Source: JAJPKK01 sp963787675
GTDB lineage: Bacteria; Pseudomonadota; Alphaproteobacteria; Rhizobiales; Xanthobacteraceae
Direction: 5' to 3'
NCBI GenBank assembly: GCA_963787675.1
Contig: CAWBDV010000010.1
Span: 248,001-312,000 of the forward strand
DNA: 64,000 nucleotides
The notes beneath the pieces are model-generated. The model was not told the origin of the DNA. It searched no databases and worked only from the letters and a program-made list of their open reading frames with translations. The position numbers were made by a program, and so were the translations under genes. The stretch's first letter is position 1. Every line of letters begins with the position of its first letter. This document shows, in pieces, positions 1 through 7,126 of this stretch.

Positions 1-25
1 AGGACGAGGCTGTGAGGCCGATGGC

Positions 26-379
26 TCATACGTCTGCGTTGGCCGTCCGGTTGCCGCGTGCCAGGATACTCTCAAGGAAATCGAGCTTGACGCGCGTGCC
101 GGCGGAAGGGTCTCCCTGCAACTCCTCGTACAACTCGGTGGCCCGCGCCTGCACGGCCTCATGGATCTCGGAAAAGAGGCCGGGAAATATGTCGATTGCG
201 CAGGTGTCGAATATGACCCGGCATGCAAATGCCGCCGTCAAGTTGGGCGGCCGCTTCAACTGTTCAAGCCGCGAGACCGTCGTTGAGCTTTCAGCACCAA
301 TGAGAAATGCCAGCTCTTTCTGGGTGAGGCCTCGGCTGCGCCGAAAGGTCCGAAGATATGATTTGAAGCGTCGTTCCAT
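26..379 (-). CDS. XRE-family helix-turn-helix transcriptional regulator
   Basis: A 117-residue protein. Residues about 8 to 40 form a Cro/C1-type helix-turn-helix with the LTQKELA signature followed by a recognition helix ending in SRLEQ. The rest, an acidic C-terminal half with an EIHEAVQARATELYEEL helix, probably forms a dimerisation or sensor part that I do not recognise. The start ATG at 379 puts the HTH near the N-terminus as usual for the family. It lies beside an excisionase and integrase remnant, so it may be a regulator left from the same mobile island. Its target is unknown. Confidence 0.8.
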   Translation of the reverse strand: MERRFKSYLRTFRRSRGLTQKELAFLIGAESSTTVSRLEQLKRPPNLTAAFACRVIFDTCAIDIFPGLFSEIHEAVQARATELYEELQGDPSAGTRVKLDFLESILARGNRTANADV

Positions 380-946
380 ACGCGATGCGGGACGCCGAAA
401 AGGCGTGCGCGCACGCTATGGTGTGCCAAGACGATCGTTCATCCGAGACGTGGAAAATTGCCAGCATGGCACATCAAATGTCGCACGCGGCTTGTGAGTT
501 GCACATGAAGCCTGCAGCTTGCACGGGCGAACGAGCTCGTCAGCGGCGGGACACATTCTCGCTTGGTCTCACCTTCGCCCTCAACCCCGCGCCTTCGGCG
601 CGCCGCTGCGCGGCTCCGGGGTTGACCGCTCGGCGAGGCCGAGCAAACGGGCATTCGTGCCGCTTTGGCATTATCGTCGCGCGCAGTCGTAAGAGAGATC
701 GCGCCGGCGCGTCTTCGTTTGAAAAACTCGCAACCGCTTCTCGAAATCGCCCGTACACGGGAAGTCGAAAGAGACTTCCGGCCAGACGCTTCGAACCGCT
801 TGCGCGCCTTTCGCGATCCAGCTCGCTCCAGCGCTCTCTGCCCCTTGCGGCTTCGGCTTCTTTGCAAGAGGACGCATTTTGAGCCTGGGCTCTGCCCTCC
901 CCGGCGTGACCCTCGAAAATTGCGGGCCAGGCACAAAATCCCGTCT
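380..946. other. Stretch with no convincing gene
   Basis: Open frames exist on both strands here, but they are rich in Arg, Ser and Ala with no recognisable domain and look like GC-rich chance frames. The part next to 380 should hold the promoter of the XRE gene. I see no RNA gene or clear repeat. Confidence 0.4.
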
Positions 947-979
947 ATGAACGTTGCCGCGTTTCCATATGCTTTTGGC

Positions 980-1456
980 ATGAACGACCTTGTGATCAAC
1001 GTGGGCTGGGAAACTTTTCTGGGTATTCTCGGCTCGATCGTCGCGCTGGCGTACTACGCCAGCGGCCGCTTCAGCCGTTTGGAGACCAACGTCGAATGGC
1101 TCTCCGATACGGTGCGCGAACTCATCATTCGTGCCGAAAATGTTTCGAGCAAGCTGTTCGGGTCGGGCTCGCCGATCTCGCTGACTGCGGCCGGCTGTCG
1201 ACACCTGGAGCAAAGCGGCCTCAAGTCGTACATCGATCGCCACAAGGATTCGCTCGTGCGGCAGCTTCGGGCGAAAGCGCAATTCGACCGCTACCGAATC
1301 CAAAACTCGGCGTTTCGGCTTATGGCGCGCGTCCCTTTCGATGATAGATTTGGCCGCCGCCTGAATGCGTTCGCCTTCGAGCACGGTGTTAGCACCGATC
1401 TCCTCCGGCGAGTGGCGGCGATCTACTTACGCGACATCGCTGCCGATCGAACCTGA
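980..1456 (+). CDS. Hypothetical membrane-anchored protein
   Basis: About 158 residues from ATG 980, or 169 from the in-frame ATG 947; neither has a clear ribosome site. Residues about 8 to 26 (GWETFLGILGSIVALAYYA) form one membrane span close to the N-terminus. A charged cytoplasmic part follows, with a helical stretch and a C-terminal RRVAAIYLRDIA helix. The layout (short outside end, one span, soluble tail) resembles small membrane proteins of genomic islands. No family recognised. It sits just upstream of the excisionase-like gene on the same strand. Confidence 0.5.
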   Translation: MNDLVINVGWETFLGILGSIVALAYYASGRFSRLETNVEWLSDTVRELIIRAENVSSKLFGSGSPISLTAAGCRHLEQSGLKSYIDRHKDSLVRQLRAKAQFDRYRIQNSAFRLMARVPFDDRFGRRLNAFAFEHGVSTDLLRRVAAIYLRDIAADRT

Positions 1457-1538
1457 ACTGCTATGCCAATTCGCCAATTTTCGTATCGGAATGTATTCTT
1501 ACGAGCGGTTGCCCGCACTGCACTGCTCTCTGACAACT

Positions 1539-1739
1539 ATGTCGATTGACCAAGCCCGTGCTCCGGAGCTGCTTACGGTCGCCGAAGCCGCCGCACTCCT
1601 GAAAATCTCGATCCCCAGCGTGCGGCGCCTGCAGCAGCGCCGGCAAATTCCGTTCGTCAAAGTGGGCGGCTGTGTCCGGTTCATCAGAGCCGATATCGCC
1701 GCGTACCTCGACAAGCGCCGGGTGAACTCGATCGACTAA
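1539..1739 (+). CDS. Excisionase-like helix-turn-helix protein
   Basis: A 66-residue protein that is almost entirely one MerR/excisionase-type winged helix-turn-helix: LTVAEAAALLKISIPSVRRL, then a wing ending FVKVGGCVRF and the helix IRADIAAYLDKRR. This is the usual architecture of Xis or AlpA-like proteins that bend DNA at attachment sites or control the integrase. ATG 1539 is chosen because it leaves only a short lead before the domain. The integrase remnant follows on the same strand after about 50 bases, which supports a shared recombination module. Confidence 0.75.
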   Translation: MSIDQARAPELLTVAEAAALLKISIPSVRRLQQRRQIPFVKVGGCVRFIRADIAAYLDKRRVNSID

Positions 1740-1791
1740 TAACCAACAAATGTATGGGAGTACGAAAATTTAGGAATTCATGGTGGGTTGA

Positions 1792-2568
1792 CATCCACTT
1801 CAATCGCAACCGCTAAGGAAGGGCGTCTCGGCCAAGACACTCAGGAATCAGCTGACCGTCCTTCGCAAATGTCTAGCCTGCGCCCATGAGTGGCTCAACC
1901 TGGAGGGAGCGCCGCCCACCATCAAATGGCCTAGGTGTCCACCGCCTCGAACGGACTACCTGTCGCCCGAGGAGTGCGAACTTCTGCTGTCGCATGCGGA
2001 TGGCATTGTGTACGAGATGATCCTTACAACTCTCCGAACCGGCATGCGGCAGGGCGAACTCAAGGGTCTCCAATGGTCGTCAATTGATTGGGTAAATCGG
2101 AGTGTCGCAATAAGGCACTCTCACTGCGACGTGCGAAAGGTCCTTGACACGCCTAAGAGCAACCGCGAGCGTCATATTCCCCTTGATATCGACGTCTGTG
2201 AAATACTCCACAACAGGAAAGAAAACACTGGTTACGTGTTCACGGATGCGAGTGCCAAGCCGTTCAACAGCCCGCGATTAAATCTTCGGCTGGCCAAGAC
2301 ATGTCGACAAGCCGGATTGCGCGTCGTTACTTGGCATGTCCTGCGCCACACGTTCGCGACGCAGCTCGCGATGCGAGGCACGCCTCTGAATGTCGTCCAG
2401 GCGCTCCTCGGTCATGCGAGCATCGCCACCACGATGAGGTACACGCACGTGGCGCCATCCGCGATGCGGGCAGCGATAGACATGTTGAACCCAAAAATCG
2501 CTGCTTCCGGTGAGTTTGGGCAACCCGTCTGCGGATTCCGACGAAGTCGCCCGGGTATAACGGGATAA
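1792..2568 (+). pseudogene. Tyrosine recombinase (phage-type integrase), 5'-truncated
   Basis: The catalytic domain is clear: the first Arg in TGMRQGEL, the HVLRHTFAT block, LLGHASI, and the nucleophile Tyr in TMRYTHV. The frame is open from 1792, just after an in-frame TGA at 1789, and still reads as the end of a core-binding domain (KTLRNQLTVLRKCLACAHEW), but has no credible start; the first ATG (2008) would cut into the catalytic domain. The last residues (about GFRRSRPGITG) are encoded by the left end of the IS21 element, so the native C-terminus may also be lost. Likely inactive remnant of the integrase that brought in this region. Confidence 0.75.
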
Positions 2569-2625
2569 TGCCGCCCGGGATTCCTGAATGATGCCGCCCA
2601 CCGGAACGGAATGATGCCGCTCGGG
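2536..2625 (+). repeat. Left terminal region of IS21 element, iterated boxes
   Basis: About four copies of a 21 to 25-base box lie in tandem, each ending in a variant of ATGATGCCGCCC; the inner copies read ACGGAATGATGCCGCTCGGG and GAATGATGCCGCCCACC. IS21 elements carry several such sites at each end, thought to bind IstA. Confidence 0.75.
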
Positions 2626-2675
2626 TCGCGAGCCTCGCTGACCGATGGATTTTTGTCACCGGCGACGACGTTTGG

Positions 2676-3422
2676 TCAAGCCTTGTGGTGCTGTTTGCCT
2701 CGGGTCCGACGCAGGCTTTCGCCGGCGAGTTCGATGCGGTGGGCATTGTGAACGAGACGGTCCAGGATGGCGTCAGCATAGGTCGGATCGCCGATTATTT
2801 CGTGCCATCGGTCGACTGGAAGCTGGGAGGTAATCATCGTGGAGCGGCGTCCGTAGCGTTCCTCGAGGATTTCCAGAAGGTCGTGTCGGGCGGCGGCGTC
2901 GAGCGGCTCCAAGCCCCAGTCATCAAGGATGAGCAGATCGGCGCGGCCGAGGTTACGCAGCAGACGCGGATGGCGTCCGTCGCCACGCGCGAGGGCGAGA
3001 GCCTCGAAGAGCCGCGGCACGCGCTGATAGAGGACTGAGCGGTTGTCTCGACAGGCCTTATGGCCGAGTGCCGAGGCCAGCCAGCTCTTGCCGACGCCAG
3101 TTGGACCGATGAGTGCCAGATTATCGTGAGCGTCGATCCATTCGCCTGCGACCAGCTTCTGGAACAGCGCACGATCAAGACCGCGAGGATTGCGATAGTC
3201 GATATCTTCGACGCAGGCCTGTTGGCGCAATTTGGCGACGCGCAGCCGCGCCGCGAGGCGCTTGTCCTGTCGCCATGATGCTTCGCGATCAAGCAGGAGC
3301 CCCAGCCATTCGTGATGGCCAAGACCGTCAGCCTCCCCGCCGGCCGCAATTTCGGCGAAGGCCTTGGCCATCCCATGCAGGCCAAGAGCATGGAGTTGAT
3401 CGAGGGTCGGATGTTTGAGCAA
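2676..3422 (-). CDS. istB: IS21-like transposition helper ATPase IstB
   Basis: A 248-residue AAA+ ATPase that works with IstA in target selection. Walker A is GPTGVGKSW near residue 108, Walker B is LLILDDWGLEPL, and sensor 1 is around MITSQLPVDRWHE; length fits the family. The start is taken as TTG at 3422, with AGGAGAG about seven bases ahead, because the first in-frame ATG would remove the conserved N-terminal helix (LKHPTLDQLHALGLHGM). The frame stays open further upstream inside istA, which is a GC-rich artefact. It follows istA by 11 bases. Confidence 0.9.
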   Translation of the reverse strand: MLKHPTLDQLHALGLHGMAKAFAEIAAGGEADGLGHHEWLGLLLDREASWRQDKRLAARLRVAKLRQQACVEDIDYRNPRGLDRALFQKLVAGEWIDAHDNLALIGPTGVGKSWLASALGHKACRDNRSVLYQRVPRLFEALALARGDGRHPRLLRNLGRADLLILDDWGLEPLDAAARHDLLEILEERYGRRSTMITSQLPVDRWHEIIGDPTYADAILDRLVHNAHRIELAGESLRRTRGKQHHKA

Positions 3423-3433
3423 GTTTGTCTCTC

Positions 3434-4984
3434 CTAATTGTAGTAGCGCGAACCACGGATGTTGGCGTGCAGGATCGGCGTTCCGTCCGTGGCGCGCTTG
3501 TGCGCGGGACGCCGGTCGAGATGGTTGTCGAGGATGGATTTGACCGAACCGTATGTTCGCGCGCCGATGTCGATGGCACGCTCCGCCGCAGCTTCGAGGC
3601 GCTCGGCGCCATAGGAGCCAGCCAGCCGGACGATGCCGAGACAGGTGCGAAAGCCCTGTTCGGGATGTGGACGAGCTTCGAGGATCAGTTCGCAGAGCGC
3701 TGCTGTAGCCGGTCCGATCAGGCGTGCATCGGTGCGGATGCGATCGATCGTCCAGCCGATGTAACGCCGGTGGCTGGAGGGCATGTGCTCGGCAACGGTC
3801 GTGTGCTTGTGATTGCCGCTCATGCGCAGGTGCGCGGCGATCCGCTCGCCCTTGAGGAAGATTTCGACCGTCCGCGCGGTCAGCCGCGCGTCGACCTCGG
3901 CGCGAGCGAAGCGATGGGGAACGCTGTAATAATGGGCGGCGACCTCGATGTGATAATCGATGCCAACTCGGCAAGTCCGCCATTCGGAGAACTCGTAAGA
4001 TTCGGTCGGAAGCGGCTTCAGCGCAGAGCGATCGATCTGTTCGAGCAATTGACGGCGCGTCATGCCGAGCCGTCGGATCGGACGCTCTTCGTTGAGATGC
4101 GTCATCAGATCGGCGATCGCCGCGTTGACCTCCGCCAGGCTGTAAAAAGTTCGATGGCGTAACCGCCCGAGAAGCCATCGCTCAACGATGAGCACCGCCT
4201 GCTCGACTTTTGCTTTATCCCGCGGACGCCTCGGCCTTGCTGGCAAAATAGCGGTGTCGTAATGCGCCGCCATCTCGGCGTAGGTGCGATTGACCTGGGG
4301 ATCGTACAGACAGGCTTTGATGACGGCGGTCTTGGTATTGTCCGGCACCAGCAAATGCGGAACGCCGCCGATCGCATCGAGAGCGCGGACATGGGCGTCG
4401 ATCCAGTCGGGCAGCGCCTGCGTCCAGCTCGCGTGAGCAAAAGTGAAGCTCGACGCGCCGAGCACGGCAACGAAGATTTGCGCCTTGCGGATTTCGCCGG
4501 TCAGCCGGCCGATGACAACCGGAACCCCATCGCCGGCGTAATCGACGAACAGCCGCTCGCCCGCCGCGTGCGTCTGCCGCATCGTCGGCGACAACTTGGA
4601 TTCAAAGCCGCGATAGAGCTCGCAAAACCGCGAATAGCTGTAACCGCCAGGATTGGCGGCAATATATTCGTCCCAGACGATCACCAGGGTGACGTGCTTG
4701 CGCTTCAGCTCCCGATGAACAGTCGCCCAATCCGGCTCGACGTGCCGGCGATGGCCCCGTTTGGTCCCATGATTGGCATAAAGCGCCGCCTCCAGGTCGC
4801 CGTCGCTCATGCCGTTCGGCAACGGCCAACCCAGCCCGGCGCTCTCGAAACGCCTCAACGTCTCCCGCACCGTCGAGGCGGCGACGCCAAGACGACGCGC
4901 GATTTCACGCGTCGGAATGCTGGCGGAAAACTTTAAACGAACGATCGCGCGCGCCTGCCGCATCGAAACTCTTTCCGCTGGCAT
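3434..4984 (-). CDS. istA: IS21-family transposase IstA
   Basis: A 516-residue transposase. The N-terminus has a helix-turn-helix (SIPTREIARRLGVAASTVRETLRRF) that should bind the terminal boxes. The DDE integrase core follows: first Asp in LFVDYAGDGVP, second in LLVPDNTKTAV, and Glu in DKAKVEQAVLI. The C-terminal region (Mu-like barrel, HHYYSVPHRF type) is complete, so length matches active family members. ATG 4984 has a GGGAGAG ribosome site. Nothing in the frame suggests inactivation. Confidence 0.93.
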   Translation of the reverse strand: MPAERVSMRQARAIVRLKFSASIPTREIARRLGVAASTVRETLRRFESAGLGWPLPNGMSDGDLEAALYANHGTKRGHRRHVEPDWATVHRELKRKHVTLVIVWDEYIAANPGGYSYSRFCELYRGFESKLSPTMRQTHAAGERLFVDYAGDGVPVVIGRLTGEIRKAQIFVAVLGASSFTFAHASWTQALPDWIDAHVRALDAIGGVPHLLVPDNTKTAVIKACLYDPQVNRTYAEMAAHYDTAILPARPRRPRDKAKVEQAVLIVERWLLGRLRHRTFYSLAEVNAAIADLMTHLNEERPIRRLGMTRRQLLEQIDRSALKPLPTESYEFSEWRTCRVGIDYHIEVAAHYYSVPHRFARAEVDARLTARTVEIFLKGERIAAHLRMSGNHKHTTVAEHMPSSHRRYIGWTIDRIRTDARLIGPATAALCELILEARPHPEQGFRTCLGIVRLAGSYGAERLEAAAERAIDIGARTYGSVKSILDNHLDRRPAHKRATDGTPILHANIRGSRYYN

Positions 4985-5056
4985 CGATCTCTCCCTTGGA
5001 TTGCCAAAGGAGCGACCCTAAACAGGCCAGCGGAGGCGCTCGTCGCCGTACCAGAA

Positions 5057-5150
5057 CCCCGGGCGCCATCATCCCGTTCCGGTGGGCGGCATCATCTCGT
5101 AATGGTGGGCGGCATCATTCCGTTACAGCGGGCGACATCATCTCGTAATC
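5057..5150 (-). repeat. Right terminal region of IS21 element, iterated boxes
   Basis: Inverted counterpart of the left end. Read on the minus strand it gives about four boxes, the inner three with the core ATGATGCCGCCCACC or a close variant (ATGATGGCGCCCGG) and the outermost as GATGATGTCGCCCGC. The period is 23 to 25 bases, as at the left end. Confidence 0.75.
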
Positions 5151-5177
5151 GTGGGTGGCTTCGACAGGAATCAGCAA

Positions 5178-5378
5178 TTATGGCGCAAACGCCGCCACAA
5201 GATTTATAGCCGGGCCTTCCTTACTTTTCAGAGCGTATGTCGTGGAAAACTTACATGACCTGCATTGGAACACATCCGTATCGTCCCCGAACACGCGCCT
5301 AATCCTCTGGAGAAAGGTCATCGTTTGCCCGCAGACGGGACAGATGACTTCAGTTGGCGGGGCAGCGTCCTTGCTCAT
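5178..5378 (-). CDS. Small zinc-ribbon protein, unknown function
   Basis: A 66-residue protein with two CxxC knuckles, CPVCGQ near residue 13 and CRSCKF near residue 39, spaced as in a zinc ribbon. Between them is a basic helix (LQRIRRVF). The C-terminal tail is hydrophobic and Ala-rich. Such single-ribbon proteins are frequent in rhizobial genomes without assigned function. It sits just outside the IS21 right end and is transcribed towards it. Confidence 0.55.
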   Translation of the reverse strand: MSKDAAPPTEVICPVCGQTMTFLQRIRRVFGDDTDVFQCRSCKFSTTYALKSKEGPAINLVAAFAP

Positions 5379-5565
5379 TGTGAATTAATGGACGCAAAGG
5401 CCGGTTCCAACAATGAGAAATATCAAATTGGAATCGCACGATGCCCCAGGCCTTCAAGCCACACCCCAAGCACCCGGCCGACCCTGCCTCTCAACGCCGG
5501 TAGCCGCCGGACAGCGAGGGCAAACTTACAAGCCGCCGGCAATCCCGGCGGCTCGCCCATTTTTC

Positions 5566-6087
5566 TTAATGCCGATTGACCTCATCCACGTCACGGGATG
5601 CCTCGACCATCTCCTTATGCTTTAGCAACGCGGCAGAGGACAGATGCTGGTGCGCACGAAGTGAGATGTATACATGATTGAGGTTATTCGTGCGAACTTG
5701 TTCTGAGTAGTCTTCACCTGCCATTTCGCCCAGGCCACGCAAAGCGGAAGCGGCCTCCTCAAGGTCGTATCGAAGAAACCGGCAATACCAACGAGCCAGA
5801 CGAGAATAGCCTCGCGCTTGCACACGAAGCTCAGAAGCAACGTCGAAAAGTTCTCGCTTTACTTCACGTATCCTTTCTATTGATTGCGTTGATGTTGATC
5901 CAAAATATGCGTACCTTTCTGCCACCCGCAAAGCCTTTATCCGTGTATCCCGAAGGGCCACAATGGGCTTTCCGATCATATTGATCGCAAACCAAGAGAG
6001 CACGGCGACAAGCGAGCCGTACAAGAAGGTATCCGCGTGCTCGAACAGAAATCCTAGTACCTTCGTCACGCCCCTCTTCTCCCACAT
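5566..6087 (-). CDS. Hypothetical single-span membrane protein
   Basis: About 173 residues. Residues 20 to 40 (FLYGSLVAVLSWFAINMIG) form a membrane span; the remainder is a long, helical, charged cytoplasmic part with many Arg and Glu, probably coiled or helical-bundle. ATG 6087 gives a short lead before the span; a GTG at 6069 behind GGGAGAAGAGG is an equally possible start. Not recognised. Confidence 0.6.
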   Translation of the reverse strand: MWEKRGVTKVLGFLFEHADTFLYGSLVAVLSWFAINMIGKPIVALRDTRIKALRVAERYAYFGSTSTQSIERIREVKRELFDVASELRVQARGYSRLARWYCRFLRYDLEEAASALRGLGEMAGEDYSEQVRTNNLNHVYISLRAHQHLSSAALLKHKEMVEASRDVDEVNRH

Positions 6088-6194
6088 CCCGGCGCGGCAG
6101 GTTCACCTCGAACAACAGACACCGGTCTCCGATCGGCGTCCCGACGGCAATCCACTGACTGTCCCAATAGAACAATTCTCAGGACAGCTCCCTC

Positions 6195-6383
6195 TCACGC
6201 CCTCTTCTTCCGACCTCCCCCCAGTCTTACACCAAGCCACTTTGCCTTCTGATAGGTGGCCCCGAGCGTCCGCTTCAGTTTGCGCGCGATCACCGTCGTC
6301 TTTGTCTTTTCCCGCGCCAGCGTCTTGAGGGTCCGCACGTCGTCCTTCGTCCACGGTCGCAGCTTCGTCGCCTTCTTCGCCAT
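6195..6383 (-). CDS. Small basic SANT/Myb-like DNA-binding protein
   Basis: A 62-residue, very Lys/Arg-rich protein. The centre (RPWTKDDVRTLKTLAREKTKTTVIARKLKRTLGAT) fits the three-helix SANT/Myb-like fold seen in many small rhizobial proteins: Trp near the start, then a recognition helix after ARKLKRT. ATG 6383 is chosen over an ATG seven codons upstream because GAGGGGAA stands at the right distance. Probably binds DNA; target unknown. It is one of four minus-strand small genes between the IS and the giant secreted protein. Confidence 0.65.
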   Translation of the reverse strand: MAKKATKLRPWTKDDVRTLKTLAREKTKTTVIARKLKRTLGATYQKAKWLGVRLGGGRKKRA

Positions 6384-6458
6384 GTTTGTTTTCCCCTCTG
6401 CCAATGTGGCTACCGAAATCAGCGACCATCAGAAGATAAAATCCGTAACGTAGCTCGG

Positions 6459-6695
6459 CTACGCGTCTTCGGTATCCACGTATATCCAAATTCTCCGACC
6501 GTCGTGACCTTTCACCAACCAAGAATTATCCGCCGGATTGAATTCCCTCTCCGGATAGCTCTGCGCGCTCCGTTCGGCGGCAGCGCGTGCATCGGCTTCG
6601 GTCTCGTACGGAACGCTGCCATGCACCGCGTCCTCTCCTTCTTTCGGATCCAGCTGTACTTCGACTACTTTGAACTTCGCTCTCGACTGCGCCAT
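6459..6695 (-). CDS. Small acidic hypothetical protein
   Basis: A 78-residue protein with an N-terminal beta strand region (KFKVVEVQLDPK), a helix (TEADARAAAERSAQSY) and a C-terminal strand (DGRRIWIYVDTEDA). This looks like a compact alpha/beta fold rather than a chance frame. No family recognised and no motif suggests a function. Confidence 0.5.
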   Translation of the reverse strand: MAQSRAKFKVVEVQLDPKEGEDAVHGSVPYETEADARAAAERSAQSYPEREFNPADNSWLVKGHDGRRIWIYVDTEDA

Positions 6696-6880
6696 GTCTC
6701 AGTTAGCTTTCTGGTGAAATTCACTTTTGCGAGCTCAACGATAGCACCGGTCCACTCGCGATGGGAATTGGTGCGCTCAGCGTGCCCCCCGCCATCGCCT
6801 CCAGATCGTCCATCCGACATCGCGCGCGTTTTCAACATCGTAGAGGCGTCGGCCGCGCGAGAGACGGTATACTTCATGCA

Positions 6881-7126
6881 ATGAACTCTCCCGCGCTCGC
6901 CGCTGCAACCCCGGAGATTTACGTCAACGGCGTCCGCCTGCTTTCCGCCCGCGATATCGCTCGGGAGCATGGCTATGTCCGGGACTACATCTCGCGCCTG
7001 TGTCGGCAGGGCAAGGTGTCCGGCCGCCAGCTTGGCCGCCTCTGGTACGTCGACGCCAGTTCCTTCGACGAATTCCTGCGACAGCGCGCGCGCTCCGCAG
7101 CGGAGACCGCCCAACCCGCTGTATGA
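6881..7126 (+). CDS. Helix-turn-helix (excisionase-type) protein, coupled to the giant secreted protein
   Basis: An 81-residue protein. Residues about 18 to 62 make a MerR/excisionase-like winged helix: LLSARDIAREHGYVRDYISRL, then the wing QGKVSGRQLGRLWYVD and helix ASSFDEFLRQ. ATG 6881 is the first start after a frame lacking domain content. Its stop TGA (7124 to 7126) overlaps the ATG of the next gene (7123) as ATGA, the standard arrangement for translational coupling. A DNA-binding protein coupled to a secreted surface protein suggests local control of that protein, but this is inference. Confidence 0.7.
   Translation: MNSPALAAATPEIYVNGVRLLSARDIAREHGYVRDYISRLCRQGKVSGRQLGRLWYVDASSFDEFLRQRARSAAETAQPAV

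Larger units (their letters stand above)
2533..5152 (-). mobile_element. IS21-family insertion sequence, apparently complete
   Basis: Contains istA and istB in the usual order and spacing, flanked by long inverted terminal regions built from repeated boxes with the core ATGATGCCGCCCACC. The boundaries are approximate: similarity between the two ends (left 2536 to 2625, right 5057 to 5150) fades at the outer boxes, and I could not define a target duplication. The element is inserted at the 3' end of the integrase gene. Confidence 0.85.

Noticed and set aside
439..999. 186-codon minus-strand frame and overlapping plus-strand frames at the left end
   Set aside because: Arg/Ser-rich without motif or ribosome site; both strands are equally open.
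2676..4178. A 500-residue reading of istB starting inside istA
   Set aside because: The first half is Arg/Ser/His-rich antisense-like filler; the family length and ribosome site support a TTG start at 3422.
5057..5150. Repeated 23 to 25-base boxes as a CRISPR array
   Set aside because: The boxes are directly adjacent without unique spacers, occur inverted at both ends of an IS21 element, and no cas gene is present.
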